A stretch of DNA of 64,000 nt from Tethya wilhelma (GCA_964030475.1 CAXIPT010000010.1:254177-318176); one strand, 5' to 3'; shown: positions 11,801-21,745, numbered from the stretch's first letter. Made by a program: numbers and translations. Notes: generated from the letters alone by a model not told the origin.

Positions 11801-13474
11801 TGCAGTGTCATATGAAAAATTTTGAACTACGAAAATATCCTGATCTACAGTATACAAGGCTAGTCAGACAGAATAGTGCAAATGGTGGTTCATGGCATAC
11901 TCATTCTTATGCAAGACTGTATCACACAATGTTACTTCAATTCTTCTTAATTTAATTTTTTTGAAATGTGTATTTAAATGCTATCTGTTCTTACCCTGTA
12001 GATTCCTCGTACTGAATGGGTATTGAAGTGGCCAGGTCAGGTGGTGATTGCTGGATGTCAGACCTACTGGACTTCTGAAGTCACTGAAGCTTTGAACCAA
12101 GGAAACCTGCCTGAACTCTATGAGAAGATGTTAGGACAGGTGAGATGTAGTTTGAAGTAGTTTAATCCAATTAAGTGTGTTTGGGGGATTAGCTCAAATG
12201 GTAGAGCGCTCGCTTAGCATGCGAGAGGTACCGGGATCGATACCCGGATCCTCCAAGTTTTTTTCTACTTTTGTGAAAATAGATTTGAATTTTCTAATTT
12301 TCTCCCAGCTCAAGTGATAGAGTGCTTGCCTTGCATGCGAGAGGTACTGGTATCGATAACTAGATCCTTCAAAGTTTTGTCTAGCTTTTGTAGAAATAGT
12401 TTGGAGTTACCTGTATTGACTTAGTTTGTTCAATTTCTTGAGTGTAGTTGGGGGATTAGCTCAAATGGTAGAGCGCTTGCTTAGCATGCGAGAGGTACCG
12501 GGATCAATACCCGGATCCTCCAAGAATTTTTTTCTACTTTTGTGAGAATAGATTAGAGTTTTCTAACTGACCTCAATAGTTTAATGTTTTGTAAGTGTGG
12601 TTGGGGGATTAGCTCAAATGGTAGAGCGCTCGCTTAGCATGCGAGAGGTACCGGGATCGATACCCGGATCCTCCAATTTTTTTTTCTACTTTTGTGAGAA
12701 TAAATTTGATTTTTCTGACTGACCTCAATAGTGTGATGTTTCTAAGTGTAGTTGGGGGATTAGCTCATATGGTAGAGCGCTCGCTTTGCATGCGAGAGGT
12801 ACCGGGATCGATACCCGGATCCTCCAATTTTTTTTTTACTTTTGTGAGAATAAATTAGAGTTTTCTAACTGACCTCAATAGTTTAATGTTTTGTAAGTGT
12901 GGTTGGGGGATTACCTCAAATGGTAGAGTGCTTGCTTAGCATGTGAGAGGTACCGGGATCGATACCAGGATCCTCCAATTTTTCTCCTACTTTTAAAAGA
13001 ATTTATTCGAGTTTCTAACTGACCTCAATGGTCTGATGTTTCAAAGTGTGGTTGGGGGATTAGCTCAAGTGGTAGAGCGCTCGCTTTGCATGTGAGAGGT
13101 ATCGGGATCGATACCCAGATCCTCCAATTTTTTTTTCCTACATTTATGAAAATTTTTGAGTTTTTCAATTATATTAATGTTTCTTGTGATAGGGGAATTA
13201 GCTCAAATGGTAGAGCACTCGGATTTGTTTTTGATTTTTTAGATATTGAAATGACCTTGATTTTCCTCTATACTTAGCCTCAACTTTTTATGATTTGTCT
13301 CTCCCTTCAGCTTGCCGACCTCGTCAGCCTGGTAAGAGGCAAGCTGTCCAAGGTGAGCAGGATGATCATGTCAGCTCTGATTGTCATCGAGGTCCATGCC
13401 AGAGATGTAGTGGTCAAAATGCTCCAAGAGAAAGTAAAGAATGTGAATGATTTTGAGTGGATCTCACAACTACG
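6108..13474 (+). CDS. Axonemal dynein heavy chain, linker region (exons 11-19)
   Basis: Linker (DHC N2-type) part of the same gene. Exons: 6108-6295, 6701-6811, 8437-8590, 8840-9052, 10118-10282, 10635-10862, 11410-11589, 12002-12139, 13311-13474. Recognisable dynein linker text includes [20 protein letters not shown] (exon 15), [16 protein letters not shown] and [16 protein letters not shown] (exon 16), and [13 protein letters not shown] (exon 18). The linker is the lever that swings across the AAA ring during the power stroke. Intron 12 (6812-8436) is large because it contains a complete intronless gene at 7315-7938. Intron 18 (12140-13310) contains the tRNA-Ala array. Intron 14 (9053-10117) has a short MITE and a dispersed repeat. 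Intron 15 (10283-10634) and intron 16 (10863-11409) show nothing recognisable apart from simple T and TG runs near 11305-11330. Confidence 0.93.
7315..7938 (+). CDS. Intronless GIY-YIG-like protein nested in a dynein intron
   Basis: A 207-residue open frame with its own ATG in a good context (CTACCATGGCA), inside dynein intron 12 and on the same strand. The N-terminal third is helical and charged. Then comes EFYIGKT (about residues 61-67), a basic segment, [11 protein letters not shown] (about 104-114), and [14 protein letters not shown] (about 142-155). The order YIGKT, then R...H, then a glutamate in a helix matches the GIY-YIG nuclease core (tyrosine strand, catalytic Arg/His, metal-binding Glu). 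The tail is acidic and serine-rich ([14 protein letters not shown]). Function is unknown. Lack of introns and the nested position fit a retroposed or mobile-element-derived gene. The fold assignment is inference from motif order; a pure hypothetical protein is the alternative. Confidence 0.7.
   Translation: MACKFSDLCKPDAKAGYAMDELLDLREDDLRNYATAVKKLIEMINERLKKIKDERGKEVDEFYIGKTFIQQKKRRGRTGNSGTRRYIDFDPLKSSTWKISGGINQRFRKHKDESYGEDGLFVLTAITKDCIPKGASGHQEVYALAIESQLIAHYMFVAPDERLANDTIYPGKSDKKGSIAYVIYVAFSMEEDDSSDDESSDSETANP
8796..8827. repeat. (GT)n microsatellite
   Basis: Uninterrupted GT run, ending 13 bp before the acceptor of dynein exon 14. Confidence 0.95.
9122..9241. mobile_element. Short MITE with CAGNGTTCTGCCCA ends
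   Basis: CAGGGTTCTGCCCA and TGGGCAGAACACTG at the ends, 120 bp; flanks TGTTGT and TGTTAT are an imperfect target duplication. hAT-like by its CAG ends. Confidence 0.65.
9422..9606. repeat. Dispersed repeat, copy 2
   Basis: Same ordered blocks as 781-975, in dynein intron 14. Nature unknown; no inverted ends seen. Confidence 0.7.
11673..11852. mobile_element. MITE, TACNGTA family, copy 3
   Basis: Inverted ends TACTGTAGATCAGGAAATTT and AAATATCCTGATCTACAGTA, 180 bp, in dynein intron 17. Confidence 0.85.
12183..12255 (+). tRNA. tRNA-Ala (AGC), array copy 1
   Basis: A 73-nt cloverleaf. The acceptor stem GGGGGAT pairs with ATCCTCC and contains the G3:U70 wobble that identifies tRNA-Ala. The anticodon stem-loop CTCGC-TTAGCAT-GCGAG gives anticodon AGC. 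The T arm CCGGG-ATCGATA-CCCGG is perfect, and the discriminator base is A. A T run follows (pol III terminator). Confidence 0.95.
12301..12371 (+). pseudogene. Degenerate tRNA-Ala copy (copy 2)
   Basis: Aligned with its neighbours along its whole length. The acceptor 5' strand has become TCTCCCA, which cannot pair, and the T arm has several changes (TACTGGTATCGATAACTAG). Anticodon would be TGC. Probably a dead copy. Confidence 0.75.
12450..12522 (+). tRNA. tRNA-Ala (AGC), array copy 3
   Basis: Complete 73-nt cloverleaf with G3:U70, anticodon loop TTAGCAT (AGC) and intact T stem CCGGG/CCCGG. The T loop has one change (ATCAATA). The anticodon stem is CTTGC/GCGAG with one T:G pair. Likely functional. 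Confidence 0.92.
12603..12675 (+). tRNA. tRNA-Ala (AGC), array copy 4
   Basis: Identical in the mature region to copy 1: G3:U70, anticodon AGC, perfect acceptor, D, anticodon and T arms, followed by a run of nine T. Confidence 0.95.
12754..12826 (+). tRNA. tRNA-Ala (TGC), array copy 5
   Basis: A 73-nt cloverleaf with G3:U70 and a perfect T arm. The anticodon loop is TTTGCAT, giving TGC. One D-loop change (CTCATATGG). The anticodon differs from AGC by a change inside the array. Confidence 0.92.
12905..12977 (+). tRNA. tRNA-Ala-like (AGC), array copy 6, probably decaying
   Basis: Acceptor stem and G3:U70 kept; anticodon AGC. The A box has TTACCTC instead of TTAGCTC, the anticodon stem is weakened (CTTGC/GTGAG), and the T stem has a mismatch (CCGGG/CCAGG). 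Structure can still be drawn, but promoter and stability are compromised. Confidence 0.6.
13054..13126 (+). tRNA. tRNA-Ala-like (TGC), array copy 7, possibly decaying
   Basis: Acceptor stem with G3:U70 intact; anticodon TGC. Anticodon stem CTCGC/GTGAG has one G:T-type weak pair, and the T stem TCGGG/CCCAG has one mismatch. Confidence 0.65.
13192..13226 (+). pseudogene. Truncated tRNA-Ala 5' half (copy 8)
   Basis: GGGGAATTAGCTCAAATGG followed by TAGAGCACTCGG matches the 5' half of the preceding copies and then stops; no 3' half follows. Confidence 0.8.
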
Positions 13475-13842
13475 GTTAGTGATTGAAGTTAGTTGTTTCT
13501 TTATGTGCTGTACAATTACGCCAATCAGAAAAGTTTCTTTTTTCTTTCTTCTTCTTCCTCACTTCCTGACTAACTTAATTCAGCATGGTTTCCAGAGAAA
13601 CAGAAGGCATTGAACCCACTTTCAATGTACAAAGTAACAACGGTCTTCACTCATGGAATTTTTGAAATTCACATGTGCATTGTAAACTCAGTTTTGCATC
13701 ACCACACATTCTTAAATCACATATGTGTACGATAGCATGTTCATAATCCTGGCATGTGTACTTGAAAAAGTAAATACAGCCAAGTAATACCATGGCCATT
13801 CTGAGCTTTTGTGAAATAGTTTAGCTCCACAAGTTAGTTTAT

Positions 13843-15063
13843 TTACTCTGTGTGTACACTTGAAAACAAATGTGTGAGGTACCAATATTCATTTAATAAC
13901 GTAAGTGCCATGACACAAAGCTGAAAAAAAAAAAAAAAAAAAATACCACGCCTCCTCATTTTCCTCATGAGTACAATTGGATCAATGATGACAATGAAAG
14001 AAAATAGACTTCGAAAGATTAAAAGGAGTACTATTCTAAATCCGACACCTCTACTGTTTAGTCTTTGCATTGAGCCTTGCTCTCCAGGATTAGATGCACC
14101 AATAAGAGAGAGTACAAATGATGGGAACACCACTCCAAATAGAGCTGTGAAGAGTAAGATGTATGTAGTTGTTGCACGCCTTTCAGATTGTCCTTGATCT
14201 CTGGGAGCTGATTGTGACTCATTATTTCCATCTGACCTATTGAGGTTTGAGATCTGAACAGTTTTTTTCAGTTTCCTTGCTTTACAGAACAAAACAACGT
14301 ATAGAATGAGGCAGGTGATCAAACTTATGTTGCCCACAACTATTGTGAACACTATAAAGTTCTGACATGATTCAGCATTAATGAAACAGATATTCTCTAG
14401 TGTGAAATCACAAGCCCAGGTAGATCTATCTAGAAAATCATAACAGTCTAAACCTGGAATTCCTAATATAGGAGCAAATCCTATAAAAAAGGCAATGATC
14501 CAAGCTGCTACAGACAATGGTATAATGACACGTTTACGATATTTGGGGAACTGAAAAGGAAAATAAACAGTACACAGTCGATCTAGACCCAATGCAAACA
14601 TGAGAAAATTGCGAACAAGTCGTGCGAAGCGAACAATCAAATTGTGTATGTAACACACACTAGATTCAGTCAACCATGTGTCAAAAAAAATATTGATGAT
14701 GCTATCGGGAAAGAAATAGAGAGTGATAATCAAATCAGCGATGATAATTTGCAGGATCAGATAGAAGCTCATCTTGTGTAGTTGCTTGTACTTTGCTATC
14801 AACACGATGATGTACGTACTGAATATGACAGCAAATAGCATCCCTCCAATGTAGTAGATGAGTGGGATGTATTGTGCTGCTGTGATGGCTGCAGAACTCA
14901 GGGAAAGTAGTTCTTGATTGATTCCACAGTTATTAGTGACATTTGTAGTATTTGGTTCACCATCTGTGGTGTTCATCAGCCCAGTGTTTGGAGATGATTC
15001 ATCCATCTTGGTCAAGATTTGATTCTCCTTGTAAACTGTGCAGCTATTAAAGTGTCTTTCCAT
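13843..15063 (-). CDS. Rhodopsin-like (class A) G-protein-coupled receptor, intronless, nested antisense in dynein intron 19
   Basis: A 406-residue open frame from ATG at 15063. The N-terminus is rich in N-glycosylation sites (NTT, NVT). Seven hydrophobic segments follow: TM1 near IYYIGGMLFAVIFSTYIIVLI, TM2 FYLILQIIIADLIITLYFF, TM3 beginning after a cysteine (SSVCYIHNLIVRF) and ending LDRLCTVYFPF, TM4 VIIPLSVAAWIIAFFIGFAP, a second loop rich in cysteines, TM5 FIVFTIVVGNISLITCLILY, TM6 YILLFTALFGVVFPSFVLSL and TM7 FRSLFSFIVIIDPIVLM. LDRL stands in place of the DRY motif, and IIDPIVLM resembles the NPxxY end of TM7. Ligand cannot be inferred. A run of 19 A on the + strand (13924-13942) encodes a poly-Phe stretch just after TM7, so the last 30 residues are sensitive to slippage or sequencing error. 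A second ATG (MDESS) lies 18 codons downstream. Confidence 0.88.
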   Translation of the reverse strand: MERHFNSCTVYKENQILTKMDESSPNTGLMNTTDGEPNTTNVTNNCGINQELLSLSSAAITAAQYIPLIYYIGGMLFAVIFSTYIIVLIAKYKQLHKMSFYLILQIIIADLIITLYFFPDSIINIFFDTWLTESSVCYIHNLIVRFARLVRNFLMFALGLDRLCTVYFPFQFPKYRKRVIIPLSVAAWIIAFFIGFAPILGIPGLDCYDFLDRSTWACDFTLENICFINAESCQNFIVFTIVVGNISLITCLILYVVLFCKARKLKKTVQISNLNRSDGNNESQSAPRDQGQSERRATTTYILLFTALFGVVFPSFVLSLIGASNPGEQGSMQRLNSRGVGFRIVLLLIFRSLFSFIVIIDPIVLMRKMRRRGIFFFFFFQLCVMALTLLNEYWYLTHLFSSVHTE

Positions 15064-15535
15064 TTGCTTTTATAACAAGTGAAGATTTCCAACATTTTTC
15101 ACGATGCCCTTTTCATTGTATTTTGAATTGAACTATGAAGTAATAACAATCATAGTGTTATCTGACACCCTTTGCAAATCATGCATGCTCCCAATTCTAC
15201 ATTTATCACAGTGTCGATGACACATTTGAGTTGTAGAATGTCTGCTCTTTCTTGTTTAGGTAGCTGCAGAACCATGTATTATTACAACTTGCAGCCTCAT
15301 CTGACTCTATACTGCTTATTTTAGGAAATTTTGTATGTATAGCTTAATGCACCAAGACATTTACCACAATGTGTATAGTTATTCTTAGATACTACTTAGT
15401 CTAAGTACTGTAATTTGATTGGACAGCTACAGGTCTCTAAATTTCATAGAGACCTGCTACTGAAAAAGAGTACCTATGAATAAATTTATGAGTACAACTT
15501 GTACAAACCTCAATTTTGATTGGGTATCTAAACTT

Positions 15536-15650
15536 GTTAGACACTGTTTTGTTTGTTTTTACGTGTTTTAGAACCCTCGCTGCACTCGGGATTCTATATA
15601 GCAGCCTTCGTGTTCTAAAACACGTAGAAAACTCAAAAACAGTGTCTAAC
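15536..15650. mobile_element. Short hairpin element in dynein intron 19
   Basis: Arms GTTAGACACTGTTTT...ACGTGTTTTAGAAC and GTTCTAAAACACGT...AAAACAGTGTCTAAC, 115 bp in all, able to fold back along nearly its whole length. Confidence 0.65.
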
Positions 15651-15731
15651 TATAATTTAGTGAATGCTTCATGTGCCTTTTGTTTGAAATTACCCAAGCT
15701 CAACTTGGCAAATATGTTCTGTTTGCTGTAG

Positions 15732-18700
15732 ATATTACTGGGAGGATGAGCTGCTGATGAAAGCAGTCAATGCTCAGTTCAACTATGGCTATGAGTACCT
15801 TGGCAACACTGGTAGACTGGTCATCACCCCACTCACTGATCGATGCTACCTCACTCTGACTGGAGCCCTCCATCTCAAGTTTGGAGGAGCCCCAGCAGGT
15901 CCAGCTGGCACTGGCAAGACTGAGACCGTCAAGGTGAGTATATATCATGGCAAGTAGTAAGAACTTTACAAAATAAGAATGTGCAGTGTTGTAAAAACAC
16001 TGAAACAAGGCAAGTCTGTGAATTTCAGCACATGACCCTGATAGTTTATAAGCATAAACATTTTGTATTGTGTCAATGGGAGAGTTGACCTATTCCTGCT
16101 GCCATACATACTACTGTACATAATATAATAAGTCGTGATGTTTCATTCTACGCTTATGGATTGGTAAAAATTTAAAGACTACATTGTAGCCTTGATCCCA
16201 GGCTTCTCCCTTCATTAGTTTTTTCTGCAAAAAGAGCAATGAGGTTATATAATCAATGTACCTCTCAAGTTTGTGACCTTTATGTAATTTCTTGCATTTT
16301 ATGCTTTATCTGTGTTCTAGGATTTGGCCAAGGCTATGGCCATTCAGTGTGTGGTGTTCAATTGCTCTGACCAGTTGGACTTCATGGCTATGGGCAAGTT
16401 CTTCAAGGGACTGGCCAGTGCTGGTGCCTGGGCTTGTTTCGACGAGTTCAACAGAATTGACATTGAAGTGCTCTCAGTGGTGGCCCAACAGATCACAACC
16501 ATTCAAATAGCACAACAACAGAGGGTAAGTATAAGCCAAACCTCAAGTTTTTTCGTGTAAATCCTTTTTATTATCAATTAAGCTGTACCCATCTTATCTT
16601 ATAAAGTTTTGACAGTATGTCATGAACGTTCTATTGTTATACATGGACTTAAGGATTACTCGAAATCATTATTATGCTATACCTTTAAGCTTTTATTGTT
16701 ATGCCGTTCAAATAGTTATTTTTGTTTGTTTTCTCTTCAATGCTGACTCTGTATGTCACATACTACATATCTGTTGTTCACTGTAGGTGGATCGGTTCAT
16801 GTTTGAAGGTGTTGAGATCCTCCTCAAGGCCTCCTGTGCTGTCTTTGTCACCATGAACCCTGGCTATGCCGGTCGGACTGAGCTCCCTGACAACCTCAAG
16901 GCTCTCTTCAGACCAGTGGCCATGATGGTGCCGGACTACGCCATGATAGCAGAGATCATGCTCTTCTCCTTTGGATTTTCAGACGCTAAAGTTCTTTCAA
17001 AGAAGATTGTCTCAACCTTCAAACTCTCATCCGAGCAACTTAGCTCCCAGGTATGCAAATTGGTAGCTTTGTTACGCCTGATGCTTTTTTTAATTTTCTG
17101 TTCAGTAATGTTTTTCAAAAGTATTATTGTTTAAACAGGCTGGGTGTAAATTTGTATAGTTAATACTTTTTTTCCCACTGATGTACCTCTAGGACCATTA
17201 TGATTTCGGTATGAGAGCTGTGAAGACTGTCATCTCAGCTGCTGGTAACATCAAGAGAGAGTACCCCGACATGGAGGAGGTAAGAGCTAGCAGATGGTGA
17301 TACTTTTCATTTTACCATCATACATAGTATTATTTTGTGTAATATTTGAAGCAGTAACTGTGAAAATTATGACTTTGTAACTGTGTCATTGCAGGAGTTG
17401 ATAGTCCTGAGAGCCATCCGTGATGCCAATGTGCCCAAGTTCCTGATGGATGATCTGAAGCTGTTCAATGGTATAGTGTCTGATCTCTTCCCTAAGATCA
17501 AGGACGTGCCTGTGGACTATGGAGACCTCGAGAAGAACATTAGATCCAAGTCTCTGGATAAAGGCCTTGATGATGTTGATGGTAGGTGCAGAGTGTATGT
17601 ATATAGGTAGCATAGTGGATCCCACAACATGTCAGTAGTGAATGTTTTCATCTACATCCCTTTTTTCATTCGTGCATGTGTATCACATGTGTGCAGTTAT
17701 CTTCAGGCATATAGTACTGAGCTTTAGTTTAAAGGAGATCCTTACCTACATGCCTAGATACATACTTGTAGTGTCTATACAATTATACTGCTATGGAAAG
17801 GGGAAAACAATATTGATATTAGTTGTGTTTGTTGGATATGTATGAAAAATACTAATAGTCTGAAGTTAATGCTGCAAGGGGCGGTGACTCCCATATGCTC
17901 TGTACTTGTGCCTGCGACCGCGGTCAAGATGATGGTCAACGGTCAAGGCGAAATTTTCTTGCTGGTCAACGGTCAAAATGAAAATTTAAAATGGTCAAAA
18001 TGAATTTCAGAACGGTAAAGTTGGTAAAGGTCGTCCAAATGACGTCATACTGAAACTACGGTCAACGGTCAAGCTCAAATTTTAGCACTGGTCAAGGGTC
18101 AAAATGAAAATTTACAACGGTCATGATCTTGACCGCGGTCGCAGCCGCTAGTACAGAGCATATATGAGTCGCCGCCCCTTGATGCTGTAATTGTGGAGAT
18201 TCAGTCTTACCTATTGTTCATGCATAATGTATATCTAGTAGTATGTTGCAATAATTACTTATTGATGTATAGCCTTGTACACATGCAACCCTGAATTTGT
18301 TGTATAGCTCTAGAGGAAGTCTAGGATGATTTCCTTAGTATTTAATGTGTTTGTAAGGGCTGCTCAGTCAGTCTGCTCGCTATCTATGATCCTATGGTTG
18401 ATGAATGTTAACAGTTGTCAGTAGCTAGCTGGCACTTCCTGCACTTGCTCGCAGGACAGCAGACTCAACTTATATAACAGTATGAGAGCAACTCTCTCAT
18501 TGGCCTAGCCTGTCTAGCCATCGTATACGCTTATCGTCATTGTTGTTACAGTCCACCCTGGGAGTTCAACACTCTCAGCCTAACACCTATTATTCTTGTT
18601 ACTGTAAATGTAGCCAGCACTGTCCCTCCATTCCTCCAGGGTTTGTCAAGAAGTGTATCCAGCTGTATGAGACCACTGTGGTCCGCCATGGTCTCATGTT

Positions 18701-19397
18701 GGTGGGCCCCACCCTCTCTGGCAAGACCAGGTGCTACGAGGTACTCAGAGATGCCCTCTCTGCTCTGAAGGGGACCTTCACTCCTGGAGGAGTGCCCTTT
18801 GAGAAGGTCCATACGTTTGTACTCAACCCCAAGTCCATCACCATGGGCCAGCTCTATGGAGAGTTTGACCCACTCACTCACGAGTGGTAAGAGAATGTGC
18901 TTGGATATAGCTGATATTGTAATTGTGCATGCAGTAAGGGTGTTGGGTCTTGGGACCAATTGTGATGTGCATATTCTTAGATGTATGCGTAGTTTCATGC
19001 TTCCCTTTGCAATATGTGTGCTCAATTTTGTATTGTGTTTGCATATATGTATGTGCATGGATAATGTGTTGGTATGGTCTCATAGTATTATTACTGGTCA
19101 AACATTTCTACAGTAACTTATATTTTTGCTTCCTTGTACTCTTTCAATGTGATACTACAATGTATCTATGTAAGTAGCTTTTAGTCTTGTTAGTTTTATT
19201 CATGCTCACTACCCTATAGGACTGATGGTATTCTGGCGTGTCTCATTCGTGCTGGTGTCAACAGTGGTACTCCTGATAAGAAGTGGTACATCTTTGATGG
19301 TCCTGTTGATGCCATATGGATTGAGAACATGAACACTGTGTTGGATGACAACAAGAAGCTCTGTCTCTCTAGTGGGGAGATCATCAAACTCACTGAG
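15732..19397 (+). CDS. Axonemal dynein heavy chain, AAA1 and start of AAA2 (exons 20-26)
   Basis: Motor part of the same gene. Exons: 15732-15933, 16321-16524, 16787-17050, 17193-17279, 17395-17581, 18640-18886, 19220-19397. AAA1, the main ATPase site, has its Walker A loop GPAGTGKT at 15898-15921 and Walker B in ACFDEFNRI (exon 21), followed by [15 protein letters not shown] (exon 22). AAA2 has the P-loop GPTLSGKT at 18705-18728, then [17 protein letters not shown] and [20 protein letters not shown], ending EIIKLTE at a good GT donor. AAA2 normally continues with a SPATVSRCG-type segment, then AAA3-AAA6, stalk and C-terminal domain. I see none of these on the + strand from 19398 to 64000. 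All 26 exons together are 4,629 nt, exactly 1,543 codons, with no stop or frameshift, so this part looks functional. Confidence 0.95.
17875..18181. mobile_element. MITE with long inverted ends and 6-bp target duplication
   Basis: Ends CAAGGGGCGGTGACTC and GAGTCGCCGCCCCTTG, with outer arms of about 30 bp, flanked by ATGCTG on both sides (17869-17874, 18182-18187). The inside is built from GGTCAACGGTCAA-type repeats. In dynein intron 24. Confidence 0.85.
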
Positions 19398-19613
19398 GTA
19401 TGATATAGTTACCATATATCTTCTAAAATTTAACATTGATTCGATGAAATGCATTTAACTGTATTTCTCAGCACAGTGGTCATTATGCGATTGAGTACGT
19501 AATCATGTGTTCAATGCTTATAGACCAAATGCGTAACAATTTGGCAATTGATGGTTTAACCTGTCAAATTTCAATCGATATTGGTATACTTAGTTTAACT
19601 ATTTAATAACAAA

Positions 19614-19615
<2 letters not shown>

Positions 19616-19663
<48 letters not shown>

Positions 19664-19664
19664 T
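19616..19664. repeat. (AAT)n microsatellite
   Basis: About 15 AAT units between the last visible dynein exon and member A of the seven-transmembrane family. Confidence 0.95.
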
Positions 19665-19873
19665 TAATATTAATAATGGATTTGAAGTGCATGTAATTTA
19701 GGCATTTGTAACAATAAAACTATACAACATCAGGCGATACTCTCTATTATACAACACACATTATAAATAGTAAGCATAATCTTTCCAACAAACTTGTTAC
19801 TTGTATATGTTTTGTACTCTAGTGTTGTATGCATGAGGTTAGTATCTTCAGTCACACATGTACATGTATATAG

Positions 19874-21745
19874 TTAAAGAAGTGTTTGGCAAATAGTAAA
19901 GAAAAAGCCCACCAATAGAAACAGAAAGTAAATCGGGCTGCTTATGTCGATCGGGATATCGGTGCCAATGAGTCGTGGACGAAAGTCATATTTTCCTTCT
20001 TTTGAAATCTTGTTTAGTGTACCAAATTCCTTGCGTGATATTCTTTTATCCATTTTTGTGAAATATCTTTTGTGATAAGCTTCTATTCTCTTGGCACACA
20101 AGTAGGGTATTAGAAGGGTAATCAGTTGGTTGATGTTGAATGTGAGATAATACAGCTTTGGGTAAATCGAGGTCAAGGTGTCTGTTTCATCTTGCCATGG
20201 TAGTAGGACGTTTCCAACCTCAAGTGAGGCTGCTATGAAGTAGATGATCCACGGTAGTATGAACCACGTCTGAAAAATTTCATTCAATGTTTTTACCTTT
20301 TTTCCTTTTTCACGATACTCCTGTGTAACTGTTTTGACATACTCATCTGTTGAGTTCAGTTGCTGTACAAGTATGCTAATCGCATCATTTTCAGGAAGTC
20401 CCAATTCAGCCCTGGAAGAGTCATTGCTGGAATTTTCATTGCCTTATGGCCACCACACTCTCCCAACCACCATTGTAGTGACAATCATCCCAACTCTCAC
20501 TGAAAAGGCCCATATGTAGCGTAGTACATTTACAGCACAGTAAGCAATGTAGACTATGCCAATCTCCTTGTCGCAAGTTACTCTCTTCGTGTGTTCGATC
20601 TCTTGTACTATCCCAAGTGCAGGAATGCCCACCACCCCAAGTAAGAAGTAGGGAATTAAAATGATAACAATGCAAATTAGCGTCGGTGTAGTGCAAAGCC
20701 TTTTCCCCCCAGCGTTTATAACTGTGTTGATAAACTTTAGATCTTTCCCTACGAATATTATCAATCCATAACTGAGAAAGCTGTATTCAGCGATTCGAAG
20801 TATATTTATGAGTGTGTATATACAAACCGTAAATATCTTGACCAGTTTGATGTTAGTTTGTGTTCCATTCGACACTGCACCTATGTACGTATTGTTTGGA
20901 TTGCTGATGCATGTGTTTCCTCCAACTTCAGTTGAATATCGTGTGACAAGCAACAACATCTTAACAACAAATGTGCATATAGCCAGAGTTGACACAAGTA
21001 CTGCCACTACTTGGGCTCTCTCCCATTTCCTCTGCCAAGCAAAATAAAATAATAGTTACTGTTATACTCTTGGCACATTTTATTATATGTATGCATTCTG
21101 TCATTGTATTTTTTAATTGGCCTACTATAGCATCAATGTCAAAGTGATAATTTGCCACTAGTTCAATTTCTGAAGTGTTATAAATGGAAAGCACTGAATC
21201 AATAGTAAAGAAGAAGCAGTAGTTCTTGCTCAGAGTCTTACTTCAGGCTTAAAGAATGGGACTATAAATGAACGCACGAGTTACTAGACATTTTTATTCT
21301 TACTTAACAATATGCTGTATAGTAGCTACTGAGATTAACTTGACATTCTGAAAACCTTGGGATGCTTATTGATTACTAATTGTGTTGCTATTCTTGTGCT
21401 TACACATATATAGCTTTAAAATTGCCTACCTCATCTCTGACTATATTTCCCAGCCTATCTTGATCATCTCCGGGCACTGGATCGTACTGTATGTGTGCAA
21501 TATATTTTTAATGCATACTCTTATGCACATTTAATGTTTATAAACTATTAATTAGCCCTCAATGTCTGCTAATGTTAAGCAAGAGTCATTACAATCAATT
21601 TGTGTGTGTATAGCTGTTCAGTGAAAGCTGCATTGTATAGGCAAAGTATATAATAATTTTGCACAAATTTCCCAAATTAAGGAATTACTGCATTGTATTG
21701 TAGCTGTTATATAACTCTTACCTCACTTTGAACATTGCTTGCCAT
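19874..21745 (-). CDS. Seven-transmembrane protein, unrecognised tandem family, member A (in-frame stop)
   Basis: Three coding exons with phase-0 joins: 21722-21745 (ATG, MASNVQSE, 24 nt), 21430-21486 (YDPVPGDDQ..., 57 nt) and 19874-21031 (transmembrane body). The body has seven hydrophobic segments, a glycosylated first outer loop (NNT, NGT) and the family motif FQTWFILPWIIYF before TM5. An in-frame TAA lies at 20444-20446, between TM4 and TM5. Either the gene is dead, or the stop is removed by a 45-nt intron (20412-20456, GTGG...CCAG, length divisible by three) that would also delete the usually conserved Trp after RV. The same stop is present in member B, so it predates or was copied with the duplication. 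Function unknown; a receptor or channel at the cell surface is plausible. Confidence 0.7.
20070..21090. repeat. Segmental duplication, copy 1 (pairs with 22841-23860)
   Basis: About 1,020 bp essentially identical, at a constant offset of 2,771, to 22841-23860, covering most of the body exon of member A. Confidence 0.93.

Larger units (their letters stand above)
12140..13226 (+). repeat. Tandem array of tRNA-Ala units with spacers, in dynein intron 18
   Basis: Each tRNA is followed by a T-rich tract, a TTTCTACTTTTGTG(A)-type spacer, TTTCTAACTGACCTCAATAG and TAAGTGTGGTT before the next tRNA, giving units of about 117-153 bp. The spacers repeat along with the genes, so the array arose by unequal exchange of a whole tRNA-plus-spacer unit. 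Confidence 0.9.

Noticed and set aside
12140..13226. Regularly spaced repeats resembling a CRISPR array
   Set aside because: The repeated unit is a folding tRNA-Ala with a conserved spacer; the organism is eukaryotic.
18540..18639. Extension of dynein exon 25 upstream to the TACAG at 18552
   Set aside because: The extra frame (Cys/Tyr-rich) has no dynein similarity, and the CCTCCAG acceptor at 18639 gives the right phase and the conserved start of AAA2.
18546..19058. 170-residue minus-strand open frame
   Set aside because: Antisense of dynein exon 25; no independent features.
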